From Rhodoferax sp. (lineage in GTDB: Bacteria > Pseudomonadota > Gammaproteobacteria > Burkholderiales > Burkholderiaceae_C), in NCBI GenBank assembly GCA_026785765.1, contig JAJAZK010000175.1, positions 1 through 6,550 of the forward strand: 6,550 nt of DNA, in the 5' to 3' direction. The translations under genes were made by a program, and so were the position numbers. Positions within the stretch are counted from its first letter, which is position 1, and every line of letters starts with the position of its first letter. The notes below the pieces were generated by a model. It was given only the letters and a program-made list of their open reading frames with translations. It had not been told where the DNA came from and made no database searches. Positions 4,747 through 6,550 of the stretch are shown here, in pieces.

Positions 4747-6498
4747 TCAGCCGGCGAACGTGGTTTCAGGCAGCCCGCGCACGCCGGGAATTCGAATGGA
4801 AAACAGGGAACCCGATTGGGGCGCCGCCGCCAGCGCCTGCTCGTTGAGCCGCACCGAAGCGCTCGTCACATACAGTGTGTCCAGGCTGGCGCCGCCGAAA
4901 CAACAACTGGTGGGACGCGGCACTGGCATACGAATGCGCAATAACTCGCGCCCTTCTGGCGAATAGCGCGAAACGCGCCAGGCATCCCAGACCGCAACCC
5001 ACAGACAGCCCTCCTCGTCCACGGTCAGGCCATCCGGCGTGCCGTCACTCGCATCGAGCACGATGAATGGGCGCCGGTTGCTGATGGTTCCCGGACGCAG
5101 GTCGAAGTCGTACACGTAAATGGTGCGGCGCACCGAGTCGGTGAAATACATCTGCCGGTTGTCCGGGCTCCAGCCCAGGCCATTCGACACCGTGATCCCG
5201 GAGTCCATCTTTTTCCAGGCGCCGTCGGCGTCTACGCGAAACAGGTTGCCACGGTTAGCTGCGGTACCCATGTCCAGGGTACCGACCCACAACCGCCCCA
5301 TCCGGTCGCACTTGCCGTCGTTGTAGCGGTTGCCGGGGCGGTCCGACTCGGGGTGGCAGAACGGCGTCAGAGACTTGGTTTCCATGTCCAGCGTCATCAG
5401 ACCTGCCGGCGTGGCCACCAGCAGGCCACCGGTCGCCTTGGGAATGGCAATACTTACCATGGAGCCGAGCTTGAGCTCGCGATCCAGCGCTTGAACGGTG
5501 TCAAAGCAGTGTACGGCCGGCGTGAGAATGTCCACCCAGTACAGCAGGCCATCGCGCGGCGACCAGGTCGGGCCTTCGCCCAGCAAGGCACGCGTCTCGG
5601 CGACACACCGGACGTCAAAGCGCGCCTCTTCGGTGGGTTCGTCGCGCGGCTGAATCGACATGAACTGGCCTCCGGCATTGTGCGAGATCGTGCGTGCTGC
5701 GCCGATGGCTGGTGAGGACAAGCCGTGCAGGTGGGTCGTGTCGAGTTGCTCAGCCCGCCCGCCAATGCAGATGGCGCCGATCGGGCGGCCCTCGATGTCC
5801 AGGATCGGCGCCGCAACTGAAACCTGGCCGTCCTCATACTCCTGCAATTCGACCGAGTAACCGCGCGCCCGTGTCAGATCAAGCTCACTTTGCAGGATCC
5901 TGGGATGGGTCATCGTGTGTTCGGTGAAAGCCTGCAGCGTCAGGCGGTCCAGCATCGCCACCTGGCCCGGCTTGTCCATGTGGGCCAAAATCACCTTGCC
6001 GGCGGCAGTGGCGTGCAGCGGCAGGCGCAGACCCACGCGGGTGCTGGTGCGGGACAGCCGTTCGGTATCCTGCGACGCAATAACCAATGCACTATCACCG
6101 TCGAGCACCACCAACTGCACCGACTGGCCCAGAACATTGCGCAAACGCACAAGCTCATCCTGTGCCGCCAGGCGCAGATCGAAGTCGCTCCAGACGCCAT
6201 GCGCCAGCTCCAGCAGGCGGAACCCGAGCTGGTAGGTCTTGGAGGGGGCCTCGTAGCGCAGCAGGCCCTCTCGCATCAAGGTCGCCAGGATCCGGTGCAG
6301 AGTCGCCTTGGGTAGATTGCCCGCCCGCAGCAACTCGGTAAACGTCAGCGGCGCGGGAGACACCGAGACGATGTTGAGCAGGCTCATTGCCTTTTCCAGT
6401 ACGCCAAGGCCGACCTGCGGCGCGCTGTCGCGTGACGTGCTTCGGATGGAAGCCACCAGCTCGGTGACAGATGCGGATTCTGGAGCTATAGCCTGCAT
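4747..6498 (-). CDS. IclR-family regulator fused to SMP-30/gluconolactonase/regucalcin-like domain
   Basis: One uninterrupted 583-codon frame encodes two complete proteins in series. Residues about 28-93 are the IclR winged helix-turn-helix (LEKAMSLLNIVS, then LPKATLHRILATLMREGLL, wing to YQLG). Residues about 95-275 are the IclR effector domain (RLPLHATAAGKVILAHM; VAAPILDIEGRPIGAICIGG). After a short linker, residues about 293-575 are an SMP-30-type six-bladed propeller. Its metal and substrate residues are all visible: Glu308 in LGEGPTW, Arg391, Asn393 and Asp394 in NRYNDGK, Asn439 in SNGLGWS and Asp489 in TPDGLTVD. The first half should bind DNA and a small effector; the second should hydrolyse sugar or related lactones. 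The ATG at 6498 has only a weak AAGG site 14 bases upstream, and the frame stays open to the window edge, so a start outside the window is possible. Regulated genes and lactone are unknown. Confidence 0.85.
   Translation of the reverse strand: MQAIAPESASVTELVASIRSTSRDSAPQVGLGVLEKAMSLLNIVSVSPAPLTFTELLRAGNLPKATLHRILATLMREGLLRYEAPSKTYQLGFRLLELAHGVWSDFDLRLAAQDELVRLRNVLGQSVQLVVLDGDSALVIASQDTERLSRTSTRVGLRLPLHATAAGKVILAHMDKPGQVAMLDRLTLQAFTEHTMTHPRILQSELDLTRARGYSVELQEYEDGQVSVAAPILDIEGRPIGAICIGGRAEQLDTTHLHGLSSPAIGAARTISHNAGGQFMSIQPRDEPTEEARFDVRCVAETRALLGEGPTWSPRDGLLYWVDILTPAVHCFDTVQALDRELKLGSMVSIAIPKATGGLLVATPAGLMTLDMETKSLTPFCHPESDRPGNRYNDGKCDRMGRLWVGTLDMGTAANRGNLFRVDADGAWKKMDSGITVSNGLGWSPDNRQMYFTDSVRRTIYVYDFDLRPGTISNRRPFIVLDASDGTPDGLTVDEEGCLWVAVWDAWRVSRYSPEGRELLRIRMPVPRPTSCCFGGASLDTLYVTSASVRLNEQALAAAPQSGSLFSIRIPGVRGLPETTFAG
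5669..5673 (-). promoter_or_regulatory. Internal Shine-Dalgarno at the IclR/SMP-30 junction
   Basis: GGAGG on the minus strand stands seven bases before the in-frame ATG at 5661 (Met280 of the fusion). The ATG falls exactly in the linker between the IclR and SMP-30 domains. Start there would give a free 304-residue gluconolactonase-like protein, the normal length for that family. It is a better initiation site than the one in front of the fusion itself. It may be a relic of two formerly separate genes or a working second start. Confidence 0.6.
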
Positions 6499-6550
6499 GG
6501 TTTTCGAGTCTACCTTGGGGTCATCGCCGTGAATGCCGCCGCTGGCGGCG

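Noticed and set aside
6535..6549. GCCGCC-GCT-GGCGGC hairpin ahead of the IclR-lactonase gene
   Set aside because: It is a perfect 6-bp stem but sits at the window edge in a frame that remains open, so it may be coding sequence; the context is too short to call it an operator or terminator.

Overview
The window is GC-rich DNA whose proteins and codon use look like Burkholderiales, probably Comamonadaceae (an inference from protein character, not from a marker gene). It is ordinary chromosome carrying a small catabolic cluster, next to a short scarred junction full of mobile-element debris.

Left part (1-950, minus strand): the N-terminal 316 codons of a phospholipase D / cardiolipin-synthase-like lipoprotein, running off the left edge.

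Scarred junction (951-1889): no intact gene. It holds (i) a decayed N-terminal piece of what looks like an IS91-family transposase (about 1111-1350), with an in-frame stop and two small insertions; (ii) a 36-codon reverse-strand fragment resembling the start of a cysteine dioxygenase (1420-1530); (iii) a 234-bp non-coding element (1538-1771) with 17-bp perfect terminal inverted repeats and a flanking 5-bp direct repeat ATCAT, i.e. a MITE-like element. The stretches 951-1110 and 1351-1419 hold nothing I recognise.

Catabolic part: a plus-strand pair (1890-3011 and 3046-3744) encodes an alpha-methylacyl-CoA racemase-type member of the CaiB/BaiF family and a short-chain dehydrogenase (SDR) whose catalytic serine position is alanine. 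Facing them on the minus strand is an SDR of the 3-hydroxyacyl-CoA dehydrogenase type 2 / HSD10 kind (3778-4542). The racemase and the HSD10-like enzyme together suggest beta-oxidation of 2-methyl-branched acyl-CoAs; that link is inferred from protein families and adjacency.

Right part (4747-6498, minus strand): one 583-codon reading frame joins a complete IclR-type transcription regulator to a complete SMP-30/gluconolactonase/regucalcin beta-propeller with all expected active-site residues. The junction contains an ATG preceded by a perfect GGAGG Shine-Dalgarno, so the locus may give both a fusion and a free lactonase. The fusion, its internal start and the MITE-like element are the most interesting items here.
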